A DNA stretch of 64,000 nucleotides from Paenibacillus marchantiae (GTDB lineage Bacteria > Bacillota > Bacilli > Paenibacillales > Paenibacillaceae): positions 1,922,001-1,986,000 of the forward strand of contig NZ_CP118270.1 in NCBI RefSeq assembly GCF_028771845.1. The letters run 5' to 3'. Shown piece after piece: positions 1-8,506 of the stretch; within the stretch, counting starts at the first letter, position 1; each line of letters opens with the position of its first letter. A program made the translations under genes and the position numbers. The notes under the pieces were generated by a model that was not told the DNA's origin, searched no databases, and saw nothing but the letters and a program-made list of their open reading frames with translations.

Positions 1-1715
1 TCAAGGATGGATTTGCATCGCTGAAGCCAGGCAGCCAGTTTGATCGTCTTTATGAATCGGCACGTTGCCGGGCAGAAGCCGATTGGATGATCGGCCTTAA
101 CGTGACTCGTGCATTGACGGTTCGATTTAATGCACAATTGTCAGCTGGACGGGTACAGACCCCTACACTTGGCATGATTATGGACAGGGAAAATGAGATC
201 AACGGATTCCGTTCCCAAGAGTATGAGACGTTAACGGCCGATCTGGGAGGTTTCCAGGCGGTATGGCGCGCTGTAGGTGGGGATTCACGCATCTTCGATC
301 CGCAAGAGACACAAGAATTGAAGAAACGAATAGAGGGTCGCAAGGGTACGATTGCCCAAGTGAAAAAAAGTGAAAAGGTTGAGCCGCATCCGCTGGCTTA
401 TGACCTGACGGAATTACAACGGGATGCCAACCGAAAATATGGTTTCTCCGCCAAGCAAACATCGAATGTGCTGCAACGTCTTTATGAACAGCACAAGCTG
501 GTAACCTACCCACGTACAGACAGCCGTTACCTGACATCGGATATGACGGGAACGCTGAAAGAACGACTGGATAGTGTAGCGATTGGCCCCTATGCGTCTC
601 TGGCTCGTCCGTTGTTGCGTAAAAATCTGAATATCACCAAACGTATCGTGGATGACAGCAGGGTAACGGATCACCATGCAATCATTCCAACAGAACAGAC
701 GGTTCTCCTCAATCAGCTGAATCCAGAGGAACGTAAGCTATACGATTTGATCGTACGCCGTTTTATCAGCTTGTTCTATCCGGCTGCGAAGTACGATTCT
801 GTTGCGATCACTGTTCAGGTGGGCAACGATTCCTTTCATGTGAAAGGCACAACGGTGAAAGAAAGCGGCTGGCGGGAAGTGTACGGCGGAGATTATAGCG
901 ATGAGGATGATGATCGTGCTGACGATTCCTCAGACCTTGATCGTGCGCTTTTGCCAGACGTGCAGCAAGGTCAGTCCGTGACGGTTCAACGTTGTCATAT
1001 CAAAAGTGGACGGACGATGCCGCCCAAACGGTATACCGAGGCAGCGCTGCTTTCCCAAATGGAGAAGCATGGACTGGGCACTCCGGCTACACGAGCGGAT
1101 ATTATCGAGAAGCTGGTCAGTTCCGACACCATTGATCGTCAAGGGAACAGCATGCATCCAACGGGAAAAGGAAAACAGCTGATTGAACTGGCTGCTCCAC
1201 AGCTGCGTTCACCGGAGTTAACAGCTCGCTGGGAAGCTGAGCTGGAACGAATCGCCCGTGGACAAGGGAAGCCTGAGCCTTTCCTGGAGAGCATCCGTTC
1301 GATGGCGAAAGAGATTGTATCTACAGTAAAAGGAAGCAAAGCGGAGTATAAGCCGCATAATGTATCCAATAGTCACTGCCCGGATTGTAATGCCCGCTTA
1401 CTGGAGAAGAAAGGCAAACGTGGCAAGTTCCTCGTGTGTCCAACGGAGGATTGCGGATATCGTCGTTCGGCAGAGAAACGATTATCCAACCGTCGCTGTG
1501 CACAGTGTCACAAAAAGATGGAAATTAAAGAGGGTAAGGCAGGTTTGTACGTGCAATGTCTGCCTTGCGGCATAACGGAAACATTGGATAAAGACAAACA
1601 GCATGTGAACAAACGTGATCAGCAAAAGCTGGTCAAACAATATGCGAAACAGGAGTCGATCGGTTCCAATTTGGGAGAACTGTTGAAGGCAGCCATGGAG
1701 AAAAAGGGAGAGTAA
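1..1715 (+). CDS. topB: DNA topoisomerase III, 3' part (5' end outside window)
   Basis: Type IA topoisomerase that relaxes and decatenates DNA by single-strand passage. The open frame runs in from base 3 with no stop (KDGFASLKPGSQFDRLYESA then the EADWMIGLN motif), so the gene starts upstream and about 570 residues are visible. The active-site tyrosine lies in TYPRTDSRYL (Tyr codon at 507-509), followed by DHHAIIPTE and by GLGTPATRADIIEKL, all typical of the family. The C-terminus has two degenerate zinc-ribbon-like modules (CPDC...CPTEDC and CAQC...CLPC). It ends in a lysine-rich tail. The acidic stretch near 895-950 (DYSDEDDDRADDSSDLD) is a loop insertion. No start codon can be assigned within the window. 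Confidence 0.95.
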   Translation, partial: KDGFASLKPGSQFDRLYESARCRAEADWMIGLNVTRALTVRFNAQLSAGRVQTPTLGMIMDRENEINGFRSQEYETLTADLGGFQAVWRAVGGDSRIFDPQETQELKKRIEGRKGTIAQVKKSEKVEPHPLAYDLTELQRDANRKYGFSAKQTSNVLQRLYEQHKLVTYPRTDSRYLTSDMTGTLKERLDSVAIGPYASLARPLLRKNLNITKRIVDDSRVTDHHAIIPTEQTVLLNQLNPEERKLYDLIVRRFISLFYPAAKYDSVAITVQVGNDSFHVKGTTVKESGWREVYGGDYSDEDDDRADDSSDLDRALLPDVQQGQSVTVQRCHIKSGRTMPPKRYTEAALLSQMEKHGLGTPATRADIIEKLVSSDTIDRQGNSMHPTGKGKQLIELAAPQLRSPELTARWEAELERIARGQGKPEPFLESIRSMAKEIVSTVKGSKAEYKPHNVSNSHCPDCNARLLEKKGKRGKFLVCPTEDCGYRRSAEKRLSNRRCAQCHKKMEIKEGKAGLYVQCLPCGITETLDKDKQHVNKRDQQKLVKQYAKQESIGSNLGELLKAAMEKKGE

Positions 1716-1773
1716 GACTGCCGTATAAGATTCTCTTTTTTCAGGCAACGTAAGCCTAGGAGGTGATACGCAG

Positions 1774-1911
1774 ATGCCACATAACAAACCAGAGAAGATT
1801 CATAATCAGCAGAACAAAGACAGCATTCAGGAAGAGAGTATCTCTGTACGTCCCGAAAAGGCAGCAAAAAGAGCACCAAACCTGAATGGTATTCCTAAAC
1901 AGGAGTCATAG
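1774..1911 (+). CDS. Small hydrophilic protein, 45 residues, unknown
   Basis: A short ORF begins MPHNKPEKIHNQQNKD and ends GIPKQES. It is preceded by a strong Shine-Dalgarno (AGGAGGTGAT, 1758-1767) at good spacing from ATG 1774, which is the main reason to believe it. The product is charged, rich in K, E, N and Q, and has no membrane segment or cysteines. It follows topB by 58 bp and may be co-transcribed. The composition would suit a small spore-associated or disordered protein, but I recognise no family and that is only a guess. Confidence 0.55.
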   Translation: MPHNKPEKIHNQQNKDSIQEESISVRPEKAAKRAPNLNGIPKQES

Positions 1912-2040
1912 GTTAGGTATTCGGGATTCATTGCTTCTAAATATCTTTGCGGTTCCCTTCTCGCGTTGATCATGTTCCTTCAGAGGACTATAATGGAGGT
2001 ACAGGGAGATGTCCCGGGACAGGGGGACCGCTAGAATTAT

Positions 2041-2304
2041 ATGCAAACCGGATTGATACTGTGGTTTTTATTTATCAATGTCGTAGGTTACCTGGTCATG
2101 TCGGACGACAAGAAACGTGCGCAGCGCCGTCGAGACCGTACACCCGAACGAACGCTGTTTCTGCTGGCCTTTATTGGTGGGGCATTGGGGGTATGGATTG
2201 CAATGTATCGTAAACGTCACAAGACCAAACATCCCAGTTTTACGATCGGCATTCCGTTGTTGTTATTCCTGAATGCGGTAATTTATGGGTATTTCCTGCA
2301 ATAA
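2041..2304 (+). CDS. DUF1294 family small membrane protein
   Basis: An 87-residue protein with hydrophobic segments at about residues 4-20, 39-54 and 70-86. Between them is a basic loop and the family-typical stretch RHKTKHPSFTIGIP, which I recognise as DUF1294. The function of the family is unknown, though it is usually a small inner-membrane protein. The ATG at 2041 follows an AGGGGGAC ribosome site. A longer ORF in another frame over the same DNA is a shadow, because only this frame has the membrane pattern. Confidence 0.8.
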   Translation: MQTGLILWFLFINVVGYLVMSDDKKRAQRRRDRTPERTLFLLAFIGGALGVWIAMYRKRHKTKHPSFTIGIPLLLFLNAVIYGYFLQ

Positions 2305-2490
2305 GGTAGAATTTAATGGTTAGGATCTGCTGTACTCCAGGTGAGTGACTAGAATGATTATGTAAAATGTTTCTTATAAATGGTTCATTTAGACCTGGGG
2401 ACGTTTAAGGAGTTACATGGTTCTTGTATTTTATGTCAGACCGAAGCTGGCTTCGAATGTTCTACATATAAAGGAAGGGACGGGATTTAC

Positions 2491-2925
2491 ATGTTATTCT
2501 CCAAAATACTAGTTGCTTATGATGGTTCGAAAGCTTCAAATAAAGCACTCGATCGTGCGATTGAGTTAGCCAAAGTTTCTCCGGGTGCAGTCTTGGATGT
2601 TATTCATGCCTTTGACTTTCCACGTGTATTCATCGGGGAAGGATTGGCACCTTTGCCACCTTCTTTGAATAATGACTACTATAATCTGGCGGTGCAAACG
2701 ACGGATGAAGCGAAAGAGCGGATTCAGGCTGCTGGCGTTACAGCAAACGTGGATCTGATTCAAGGAGCTGCTGCCGAGGTCCTTCTCGATTATGCCAAAG
2801 AGAACGGATCGGATATCATCATTATTGGTAGTCGTGGTCTTGGTGGAATCCGGGAATTTGTCTTGGGTAGCGTTAGTCACAACGTAGTGCAGCATGCTCA
2901 GGTTCCGGTACTTATCGTGAAATAA
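2491..2925 (+). CDS. Universal stress protein, UspA family
   Basis: A cytoplasmic 144-residue Usp domain that begins MLFSKILVAYDGSKASNKAL. It carries the C-terminal nucleotide-binding signature G-x2-G-x9-G-S/T (GSRGLGGIREFVLGSVS), so it belongs to the ATP-binding class. The frame stays open upstream to 2380, but the family N-terminus begins at KILVAYDGS. ATG 2491 has an AAGGAAGGGA ribosome site, so I take 2491 as the start. It is a single-gene unit followed by a terminator at 2956-3004. The specific stress is not predictable from sequence. Confidence 0.9.
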   Translation: MLFSKILVAYDGSKASNKALDRAIELAKVSPGAVLDVIHAFDFPRVFIGEGLAPLPPSLNNDYYNLAVQTTDEAKERIQAAGVTANVDLIQGAAAEVLLDYAKENGSDIIIIGSRGLGGIREFVLGSVSHNVVQHAQVPVLIVK

Positions 2926-2955
2926 TTATAGAATGTGTGTATACACATAATAGAG

Positions 2956-3004
2956 AAAAGCCGGCTGTCTTCGATAGGTTGAAGAGGGGTCGGCTTTCTT
3001 TTTT
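2956..3004 (+). terminator. Rho-independent terminator after the usp gene
   Basis: The inverted repeat AAAAGCCGGC ... GTCGGCTTT is followed by CTTTTTT. It separates the stress-protein gene from the purine operon control region. Confidence 0.8.
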
Positions 3005-3041
3005 GGAATAAAAGGGATGCAGTATCTCCGAATGATCGGTT

Positions 3042-3085
3042 ATTTCCGAACATTACATTTGTCAATATGTTAAATGTTCGTCTTT
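3042..3085 (+). promoter_or_regulatory. Pair of PurR boxes upstream of the purine operon
   Basis: ATTTCCGAACATT (3042-3054) matches the Firmicute PurBox consensus AWWWCCGAACWWT at every position. A second, weaker, inverted box, AATGTTCGTCTTT (3073-3085), lies 18 bp further on. Two inverted PurBoxes at about this spacing is the arrangement bound by PurR in Bacillus subtilis, where PRPP relieves repression. They lie directly upstream of and abutting the -35 element. PurR itself is not encoded in the window, so its presence is assumed. Confidence 0.75.
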
Positions 3086-3088
3086 AAG

Positions 3089-3118
3089 TTGACATTAGCT
3101 GTAGGGGATTGTTAGAAT
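3089..3118 (+). promoter_or_regulatory. Sigma-A promoter of the purine operon
   Basis: A perfect -35 TTGACA (3089-3094) is followed by an 18 bp spacer and a -10 TAGAAT (3113-3118). Transcription would begin near 3125, giving a leader of about 360 nt that contains the guanine riboswitch at 3215-3281. Confidence 0.7.
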
Positions 3119-3214
3119 GTTAGATGTGTCGATCAGTTATATATAAGGTCGAGTAGGTTCGAAAGATGTGGAATTTTCAATTTTATTGAATTAATTTGTT
3201 GAAATAGATATTTG

Positions 3215-3281
3215 CTCGTATAACGCCGGGAATAGGGCCCGGAAGTATCTACCCGGGAACCGTAAATTTCCGGACTACGAG
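3215..3281 (+). ncRNA. Guanine-type purine riboswitch aptamer
   Basis: P1 is formed by CTCGTA (3215-3220) and TACGAG (3276-3281). P2 is a CCGGG/CCCGG stem. P3 closes the canonical loop ACCGTAAAT. The junction segments TATAA, AAGTATCTACC and GACTACG match the purine riboswitch. The specificity base in GACTAC (base 3275) is C, which pairs with guanine; adenine sensors have U there. Guanine or hypoxanthine should therefore lower operon expression. I could not find a convincing competing terminator with a U-run in the 200 nt downstream. Hairpins at 3299-3317 and 3330-3350 may belong to the expression platform. Confidence 0.93.
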
Positions 3282-3483
3282 GAGATACGGCTGAGAGACG
3301 CATGAAATCAGATGCGGACAGCAAGCCTGCCTTTGGCATGCCCAAATGCGGGATACGTATTTCTTGGAGTCCGGTGTCCGGAGAAAATGTGATGTTTTCG
3401 CGGGTAGCGGATTTTTTCATTTCACAATAAACGAGAAGCAACAGGATGAAACCAAAACGCTCAGACGGGAGTTGGATGTATTC

Positions 3484-3969
3484 ATGTCAGTACAGGTGGC
3501 TGTAATTATGGGCAGTAAGTCGGATTGGGAAACGATGAAGTATGCTTGTGAGGTGCTGGACGAGCTGGAGATTGGGTATGAAAAAAAAGTCGTATCCGCG
3601 CATCGCACACCAGATTTGATGTTTGAATATGCGGAGCAAGCGATTGACCGTGGATTCAAGGTTATCATTGCGGGTGCGGGTGGGGCAGCTCATCTGCCCG
3701 GTATGGTCGCTTCCAAAACGATGCTTCCGGTCATTGGAGTTCCCGTGCAATCCAAGGCGCTAAATGGTCTCGATTCCTTGCTGTCCATTGTTCAGATGCC
3801 TGGTGGCATTCCCGTCGCAACGGTAGCGATTGGCAAAGCAGGTGCAACGAATGCCGGATTGCTTGCGGCTCAGATCATCGGTGCTTTTGACCAGGATGTC
3901 CAACGTCGCAGCGAAGCCCGCAGAGAGCGAATCAAACAAGAAGTGCTCGAAAGCAGTGACGAAATATGA
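3484..3969 (+). CDS. purE: N5-carboxyaminoimidazole ribonucleotide mutase
   Basis: Converts N5-CAIR to CAIR in de novo purine synthesis. The 161-residue protein has the family motifs GSKSDW, SAHRTPD and [15 protein letters not shown], and has the normal length of bacterial class I PurE. The frame is open upstream to 3346, but homology begins at [13 protein letters not shown] choose ATG 3484 ([10 protein letters not shown]), although the nearest SD-like GGGAG is rather far, about 13 nt away. A TTG at 3472 is an in-frame alternative. It overlaps purK by 4 nt and is the first gene of the operon after the riboswitch leader. Confidence 0.95.
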   Translation: MSVQVAVIMGSKSDWETMKYACEVLDELEIGYEKKVVSAHRTPDLMFEYAEQAIDRGFKVIIAGAGGAAHLPGMVASKTMLPVIGVPVQSKALNGLDSLLSIVQMPGGIPVATVAIGKAGATNAGLLAAQIIGAFDQDVQRRSEARRERIKQEVLESSDEI

Positions 3970-5168
3970 ATAGTACAAGAATACAACCCGGATCAGCAGG
4001 CAAAGCAGAACGTGTCTTGCTCCCAGGAAAAACAACCATTGGTGTTCTCGGAGGCGGGCAGCTTGGACGGATGCTGACACTTGCCGGAACAGCGATGGGT
4101 TATCGGTTCGTTACACTTGATCCGGCAGCAGATGCTCCTTGTGGACAAATTGCCGATCAGATTGAAGCGGGATATGACGATGAAAAGGCTGCACTCGAAC
4201 TGGCTCGGCAGTGTGATGTAATCACCTATGAGTTTGAGAATGTAGACGCAGATGTTGCTTCTCTCCTAGAACGGGAATCCTATGTACCGCAAGGAAGTGC
4301 GTTATTGTACACAACCCAGCATCGTTTGCGTGAAAAACGAGCCATTGAGGCGGCTGGTGTACGTGTAGCCCCTTACCGGGAAATTACAAGCAAGCACACA
4401 ATGAAGGCAGCCGTGAGTGAACTTGGTGTTCCTTGTGTACTGAAGACAGTGACAGGCGGATATGACGGCAAGGGTCAGCGGGTTATACGAGAAACAAATC
4501 AGGCGATAGCTGCCTATGAAGAACTCGCAGCTACCGGTGCGGAACTGGTATTGGAGCAATTTATTAAATTTGACTGCGAGATTTCAGTCGTTGTTGCACG
4601 CAGCACGAATGGGGAAATTAAGACGTTCCCGCCTGCGGAGAACATTCATGTGAACAACATTTTGCATGCTTCGATCGTACCAGCAAGAGTGGCGACCGAA
4701 ATACAGATTGAGGCGCAGAAGTTGGCGGCAGCAGTGGCTCAATCCATCCAAGCCGTTGGATTGCTGGCAGTGGAGTTGTTTGTTGCGGCAGATGGAAGAC
4801 TGTATGTGAATGAGTTGGCACCTAGGCCGCATAATTCCGGCCACTATACGATGGAGGCCTGTGCCACATCACAATTTGAACAGCATATTCGTGCGATTTG
4901 CGGATTGCCGCTTGGAGATACTTCATTATTGAGCCCGGTTGTTATGGTCAATGTGCTTGGAGAACATCTGGAAGGTATAATTGCCAGAACGGGTCAGGCT
5001 GACGCGGAAGCGTTGGAACTCGGTGTGATTCCTAAGCTTCATATATATGGTAAATCCGAAGCGAAGAAAGGACGGAAAATGGGGCATGTCAATCTGCTCT
5101 GTCAGGATGTCGAAGAAGGATTACAATGGATTGAACAAACTAATCTTTGGAGGAATACAAATTTATGA
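3966..5168 (+). CDS. purK: N5-carboxyaminoimidazole ribonucleotide synthase
   Basis: An ATP-grasp enzyme that carboxylates AIR with bicarbonate and ATP to give N5-CAIR, the substrate of PurE. The 400-residue protein has an N-terminal [12 protein letters not shown] preATP-grasp motif after a ~20-residue extension. It also has [11 protein letters not shown] in the nucleotide site and [12 protein letters not shown] in the catalytic C-lobe. The start ATG 3966 overlaps the purE stop (ATGA), indicating translational coupling. Its own stop overlaps the purB start in the same way. Confidence 0.95.
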   Translation: MNSTRIQPGSAGKAERVLLPGKTTIGVLGGGQLGRMLTLAGTAMGYRFVTLDPAADAPCGQIADQIEAGYDDEKAALELARQCDVITYEFENVDADVASLLERESYVPQGSALLYTTQHRLREKRAIEAAGVRVAPYREITSKHTMKAAVSELGVPCVLKTVTGGYDGKGQRVIRETNQAIAAYEELAATGAELVLEQFIKFDCEISVVVARSTNGEIKTFPPAENIHVNNILHASIVPARVATEIQIEAQKLAAAVAQSIQAVGLLAVELFVAADGRLYVNELAPRPHNSGHYTMEACATSQFEQHIRAICGLPLGDTSLLSPVVMVNVLGEHLEGIIARTGQADAEALELGVIPKLHIYGKSEAKKGRKMGHVNLLCQDVEEGLQWIEQTNLWRNTNL

Positions 5169-6463
5169 TCGAACGTTATAGCAGACCCGAAATGAGAGCT
5201 ATTTGGACTGAGGAGAACAAATTCAAGTCATGGCTGGAAGTTGAAATTTGTGCATGTGAAGCTTGGGCAGAGCTTGGCGTCATTCCTAAGGAAGAAGCAG
5301 CATTGCTTCGTCAGAACGCTTCTTTTGACATCGATCGCATTTACGAGATTGAACAGGAAACACGTCATGACGTTATTGCTTTCACACGTACGGTATCGGA
5401 AAGTCTGGGAGCAGAGCGGAAATGGGTGCACTACGGACTGACTTCCACGGATGTCGTTGATACGGCTCTCGGATATGTACTCCGTCAGGCAAACGAAATC
5501 TTGGAACGTGATATCGTGAACTTTATCGAAATTTTACGTGACAAAGCGAAGACTTATCAGCACACGCCAATGATGGGACGTACACATGGGGTGCATGCAG
5601 AGCCAACGACGTTTGGTCTGAAAATGGCACTCTGGCATGAAGAAATGAAACGGAATCTGGAGCGTTTCCGCCACGCGGCAGATAACGTACAGTACGGTAA
5701 AATCTCTGGAGCAGTTGGGACTTACGCGAACATCGATCCATTTGTTGAAGAGTTTGTCTGCGAGAAGCTGGGTACGAAGCCTGCACCAATCTCGACTCAA
5801 ACGCTGCAACGTGACCGTCATGCAGAATACATGGCTACACTGGCATTGATCGCAACATCTTTGGACAAGTTCGCTACAGAAGTACGTGCGCTGCAAAAGA
5901 GCGAGTTCCGTGAAGTGGAAGAAGCATTTGCGAAGGGTCAAAAGGGATCTTCGGCAATGCCGCACAAACGTAACCCAATCGGCAGTGAAAATATTTCCGG
6001 TCTGTCCCGCGTCATTCGTGGACATATGGTATCGGCATACGAGAACGTGACACTGTGGCATGAGCGTGATATCTCGCACTCTTCCGTAGAGCGTATCATT
6101 CTGCCGGATGCAACGATGCTGCTGAACTACATGCTGAACCGTTTCGGTAACATCGTGAAGAACTTGACGGTATTCCCTGAAAATATGAAACGTAATATGG
6201 AGCGCACCTTCGGCGTGCCATTCTCCGGTCGAGTGATGACCAAGTTGATCGACAAAGGTTTCAGCCGCGAGCAGGCATACGATACCGTTCAACCACGTGC
6301 CATGCAGGCATGGGAAGAACAACGCCAGTTCCAGGATATAGTGAAATCCACACCGGAAATTACTGAAGTGCTAAGCGAAGATGAAATCGCAGATGCGTTC
6401 AACCCATCATGGCACCTGAAGCACGTAGACACCATCTTCAAAAAGCTTGGTTTGAACGACTAA
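5165..6463 (+). CDS. purB: Adenylosuccinate lyase
   Basis: Catalyses two fumarate eliminations: SAICAR to AICAR, and adenylosuccinate to AMP. The 432-residue protein carries the fumarase/aspartase superfamily signature [11 protein letters not shown], the [11 protein letters not shown] histidine region and the TSTDVVDTA motif. The frame extends upstream, but ATG 5165 ([10 protein letters not shown]) has a good GGAGG site and overlaps the purK stop (ATGA). After purB the tight packing of the operon breaks, and a 276 bp spacer with a palindromic repeat follows. Confidence 0.96.
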   Translation: MIERYSRPEMRAIWTEENKFKSWLEVEICACEAWAELGVIPKEEAALLRQNASFDIDRIYEIEQETRHDVIAFTRTVSESLGAERKWVHYGLTSTDVVDTALGYVLRQANEILERDIVNFIEILRDKAKTYQHTPMMGRTHGVHAEPTTFGLKMALWHEEMKRNLERFRHAADNVQYGKISGAVGTYANIDPFVEEFVCEKLGTKPAPISTQTLQRDRHAEYMATLALIATSLDKFATEVRALQKSEFREVEEAFAKGQKGSSAMPHKRNPIGSENISGLSRVIRGHMVSAYENVTLWHERDISHSSVERIILPDATMLLNYMLNRFGNIVKNLTVFPENMKRNMERTFGVPFSGRVMTKLIDKGFSREQAYDTVQPRAMQAWEEQRQFQDIVKSTPEITEVLSEDEIADAFNPSWHLKHVDTIFKKLGLND

Positions 6464-6514
6464 TATAATACTCTCATAAGGCTAGAGAACAGAATGATGG
6501 GTCAGCAGGGAACG

Positions 6515-6680
6515 CAGAGGACAGAAATAAGCTGAAGAAGCGAAGCTAAAAGCTTTCTGAAAGAAAGCTACTTCGGAAGCATACGCTTCGCCTTTATCCC
6601 CGGATTTGCACTTTGAAAAAGTGGAATCAAAAAATCTGGGGATAACAGCGATCGGAAGATTGTTCTGTCATCGGAGTGGA
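6515..6680 (+). repeat. Palindromic intergenic repeat, copy A (long type, + orientation)
   Basis: One of six related elements in this window (A-F). The outer arms are GACAGAA (6520-6526) and TTCTGTC (6663-6669). Inside are GAAGAAGCGAAG, an internal hairpin AGCTTTCT/AAGAAAGCT specific to long-type copies, and a central stem ATCCCCGGATTT/AAATCTGGGGAT. The conserved tail AACAGCGATCGGAAGA follows. It lies between purB and purC and so should be part of the operon transcript. Confidence 0.8.
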
Positions 6681-6739
6681 GTCCGCACCATCAGGATTCT
6701 GTTCTTAGCCTTACATCTCCTGAAAGAAGGTGAGCCTCC

Positions 6740-7615
6740 ATGGCGCTGTCCACTGCGGCAGATCTCGTTAAAGCTCCTTTGTTATATAAGGGAAAAGTAC
6801 GTGAGTTGTACGATCTGGGTGAACATTTTCTTATCGTGGTTACGGACCGGATTTCGGCATTTGACTATGTGCTGGACCCAGCTGTTCCCGAGAAGGGCAA
6901 TGTGCTTAATAAACTGAGCAGCTTCTGGTTTGAACTGACGGGCGACATGATGGATAACCACGTGGTGCATACGGATGTAAACCAATTGGACGATATCATT
7001 ACTGATCCTGAACTGCTCAAAGACCGCATCATGGTGACCCGCAAAGCCGAGCGCATTGATATTGAATGTGTGGTGCGTGGATACATTACCGGTGGCGGAT
7101 GGAGACAATATGAGAAAAGCGGAGAGGTCAACGGCATCAAGCTGCCGGATGGACTTCGCAAAAACGCCAAGCTCGACGTTCCCATCTTCACCCCAGCAGC
7201 TAAAAACGATGTCGGTCATGACGAAGACATCCCGATGGATCGAATGAAAGAACTTGTCGGAGATGCTCTCGCGATTGAGCTTCAGGAAAAGAGCCTGCGT
7301 CTCTACGAATTTGCTCGCGACTATTGCGATCAGCGGGGAATCATTCTCGCAGACTGCAAATTCGAGTTCGGTATGGTCGATGGTAAAGTCATTCTGATCG
7401 ATGAAATCTTCACGCCAGACGCTTCTCGCTTCTGGGCCAAAGAGAATTACGAACTCGACATCGAGATCGATAGCATGGATAAAGAGCCGGTACGCACATA
7501 TCTGTTAGGCAGCGATTGGGACAAGAACAGCAAACCTGACCCGCTGCCACAAGAGGTAGTGGAGGCCACAACCGCAAGGTACGTCGATATTTATAACCGT
7601 TTAACGGAAAAGTAA
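6740..7615 (+). CDS. purC: SAICAR synthase, long class
   Basis: Joins aspartate to CAIR with ATP, giving SAICAR. The 291-residue product has the family motifs LLYKGKVRELYD, VTDRISAFD, RGYITGGGWRQY, DCKFEFG and DEIFTPDASRFW. It is about 50 residues longer than the Bacillus-type enzyme (around 240). The KVRELYD...DRISAFD signature belongs to the long class known from yeast and actinobacteria rather than the short Bacillus class. The start is ATG 6740 after GAAGGTGAG. The gene is isolated from its neighbours by spacers of 276 and 641 bp. It is bracketed by repeat copies A (+) and B (-), suggesting replacement of an original short-class gene (inference). Confidence 0.94.
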   Translation: MALSTAADLVKAPLLYKGKVRELYDLGEHFLIVVTDRISAFDYVLDPAVPEKGNVLNKLSSFWFELTGDMMDNHVVHTDVNQLDDIITDPELLKDRIMVTRKAERIDIECVVRGYITGGGWRQYEKSGEVNGIKLPDGLRKNAKLDVPIFTPAAKNDVGHDEDIPMDRMKELVGDALAIELQEKSLRLYEFARDYCDQRGIILADCKFEFGMVDGKVILIDEIFTPDASRFWAKENYELDIEIDSMDKEPVRTYLLGSDWDKNSKPDPLPQEVVEATTARYVDIYNRLTEK

Positions 7616-7692
7616 GTTTGAGTAAGGGACGTTTGAGTGTAGGCTACGGGAAAGTTTGAGGAGGCTAACGTTTGAGCGGGCTACGGGTAAGT

Positions 7693-7838
7693 TTGGCTTT
7701 CGATCGCTGTTGCCCCCGGAATGTTTTGATTGGAATCCTTTTTTCAAAAGGAGACATTCCGGTTGCAAAGGCGAAGCATATGCTTACGAAGTAGCTTTCT
7801 TTCAGAAAGCTTTTAGCTTCGCTTCTCCAGCTCAAATC
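7693..7838 (-). repeat. Palindromic intergenic repeat, copy B (long type, - orientation)
   Basis: Reads as the reverse complement of copies A and D. The tail CGATCGCTGTTG comes first on the + strand, then the central stem CCGGAATGT...ACATTCCGG. The AGCTTTCTTTCAGAAAGCT hairpin and GCTTCGCTTCTCCAG follow. Together with copy A it forms an inverted pair around purC. Confidence 0.78.
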
Positions 7839-7884
7839 TTTCCCTCCGCCAGTTTCAAACTGGGGATGAGGCAATTAAGTGCGG

Positions 7885-7909
7885 AGGCTTCCCACAGGTA
7901 GGGAAGCCT
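7885..7909 (+). repeat. Strong hairpin in the purC-purS spacer
   Basis: AGGCTTCCC (7885-7893) and GGGAAGCCT (7901-7909) form a perfect 9 bp stem with a 7-base loop. It is followed by GAAAAAATT and not by a T-run, so it does not look like a terminator for the operon strand. A second perfect hairpin (TAATGGTC/GACCATTA, 7977-7998) lies just downstream. Both may act as processing or stability elements, but that is inference. Confidence 0.55.
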
Positions 7910-8054
7910 GAAAAAATTACGAGAATTAAATTCATTGATTACTAAACTATTTTATAGACCATTCACTGTTTTCACGTAATGGTCAGACTAGACCATTACC
8001 ACCGTGCAACGTAAAAGGTTTAGGCCTTTAAAAACGTCCGTATGGACTAGCGGA

Positions 8055-8178
8055 GGGGCGGAATTGTTCTTAAAGGAGCGATAGCGTTCGCCTTTGTCCC
8101 CGGGTTTTAACCGCATAGCGGGCCAAAACAATTCAGAAAAACCTGGGGACAACAGCGACCGGAAGAACAATCCGCCCC
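8055..8178 (+). repeat. Palindromic intergenic repeat, copy C (short type, + orientation)
   Basis: Best-formed member of the family. GGGGCGGAATTGTTCTT (8055-8071) pairs with AAGAACAATCCGCCCC (8163-8178) over 16 bp with one bulged A. Inside are AGCGATAGCGTTCGCC, a central TTGTCCCCGGGTTTT/AAAACCTGGGGACAA-like stem and the conserved tail ACAGCGACCGGAAGA. It lies between purC and purS, about 80 bp before the purS start. Confidence 0.82.
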
Positions 8179-8256
8179 GGAGCAAGCTCCCAAGTCACTT
8201 TTTTTAACAGCGTAAAGCATTTATCCCGTTCATTACTGAGGAGGAACATAAGGATC

Positions 8257-8502
8257 ATGATCAAAGCAACCGTCTATGTCACTATTAAGCAAAGCGTTCT
8301 CGACCCGCAAGGAGTAGCTGTTCAAGGTGCCCTGCATTCGATGGGATTCAATGAAGTGGAAAGTGTACGGATTGGTAAAGTCATGGAACTGACTCTGGAT
8401 ACAACAGACCGTGCGGAAGCGGAGAAACGATTGACAGTAATGTGTGAGAAGCTGCTGGCTAACACCGTTGTTGAAGATTACCGCTACGAATTGGAGGGTT
8501 AA
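8257..8502 (+). CDS. purS: FGAM synthase, PurS subunit
   Basis: Small 81-residue subunit that bridges PurQ and PurL in the three-part formylglycinamidine ribonucleotide synthase of Firmicutes. The sequence [19 protein letters not shown], the central [12 protein letters not shown] and the final [11 protein letters not shown] are typical. The start ATG has a GAGGAGGAA site upstream. It is followed by purQ with a 4-base gap, and the purQ ribosome site lies inside the last codons of purS. Confidence 0.95.
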   Translation: MIKATVYVTIKQSVLDPQGVAVQGALHSMGFNEVESVRIGKVMELTLDTTDRAEAEKRLTVMCEKLLANTVVEDYRYELEG

Positions 8503-8506
8503 CCCC

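Noticed and set aside
3287..3310. TPP-riboswitch-like GGCTGAGA after the purine aptamer
   Set aside because: Only the short CTGAGA match is present; the second conserved THI-box segment (ACCTGATCTGG...) is absent nearby.
5534..6322. Open frame antisense to purB (262 codons, minus)
   Set aside because: High Cys/His/Phe composition and full overlap with an unambiguous purB gene.
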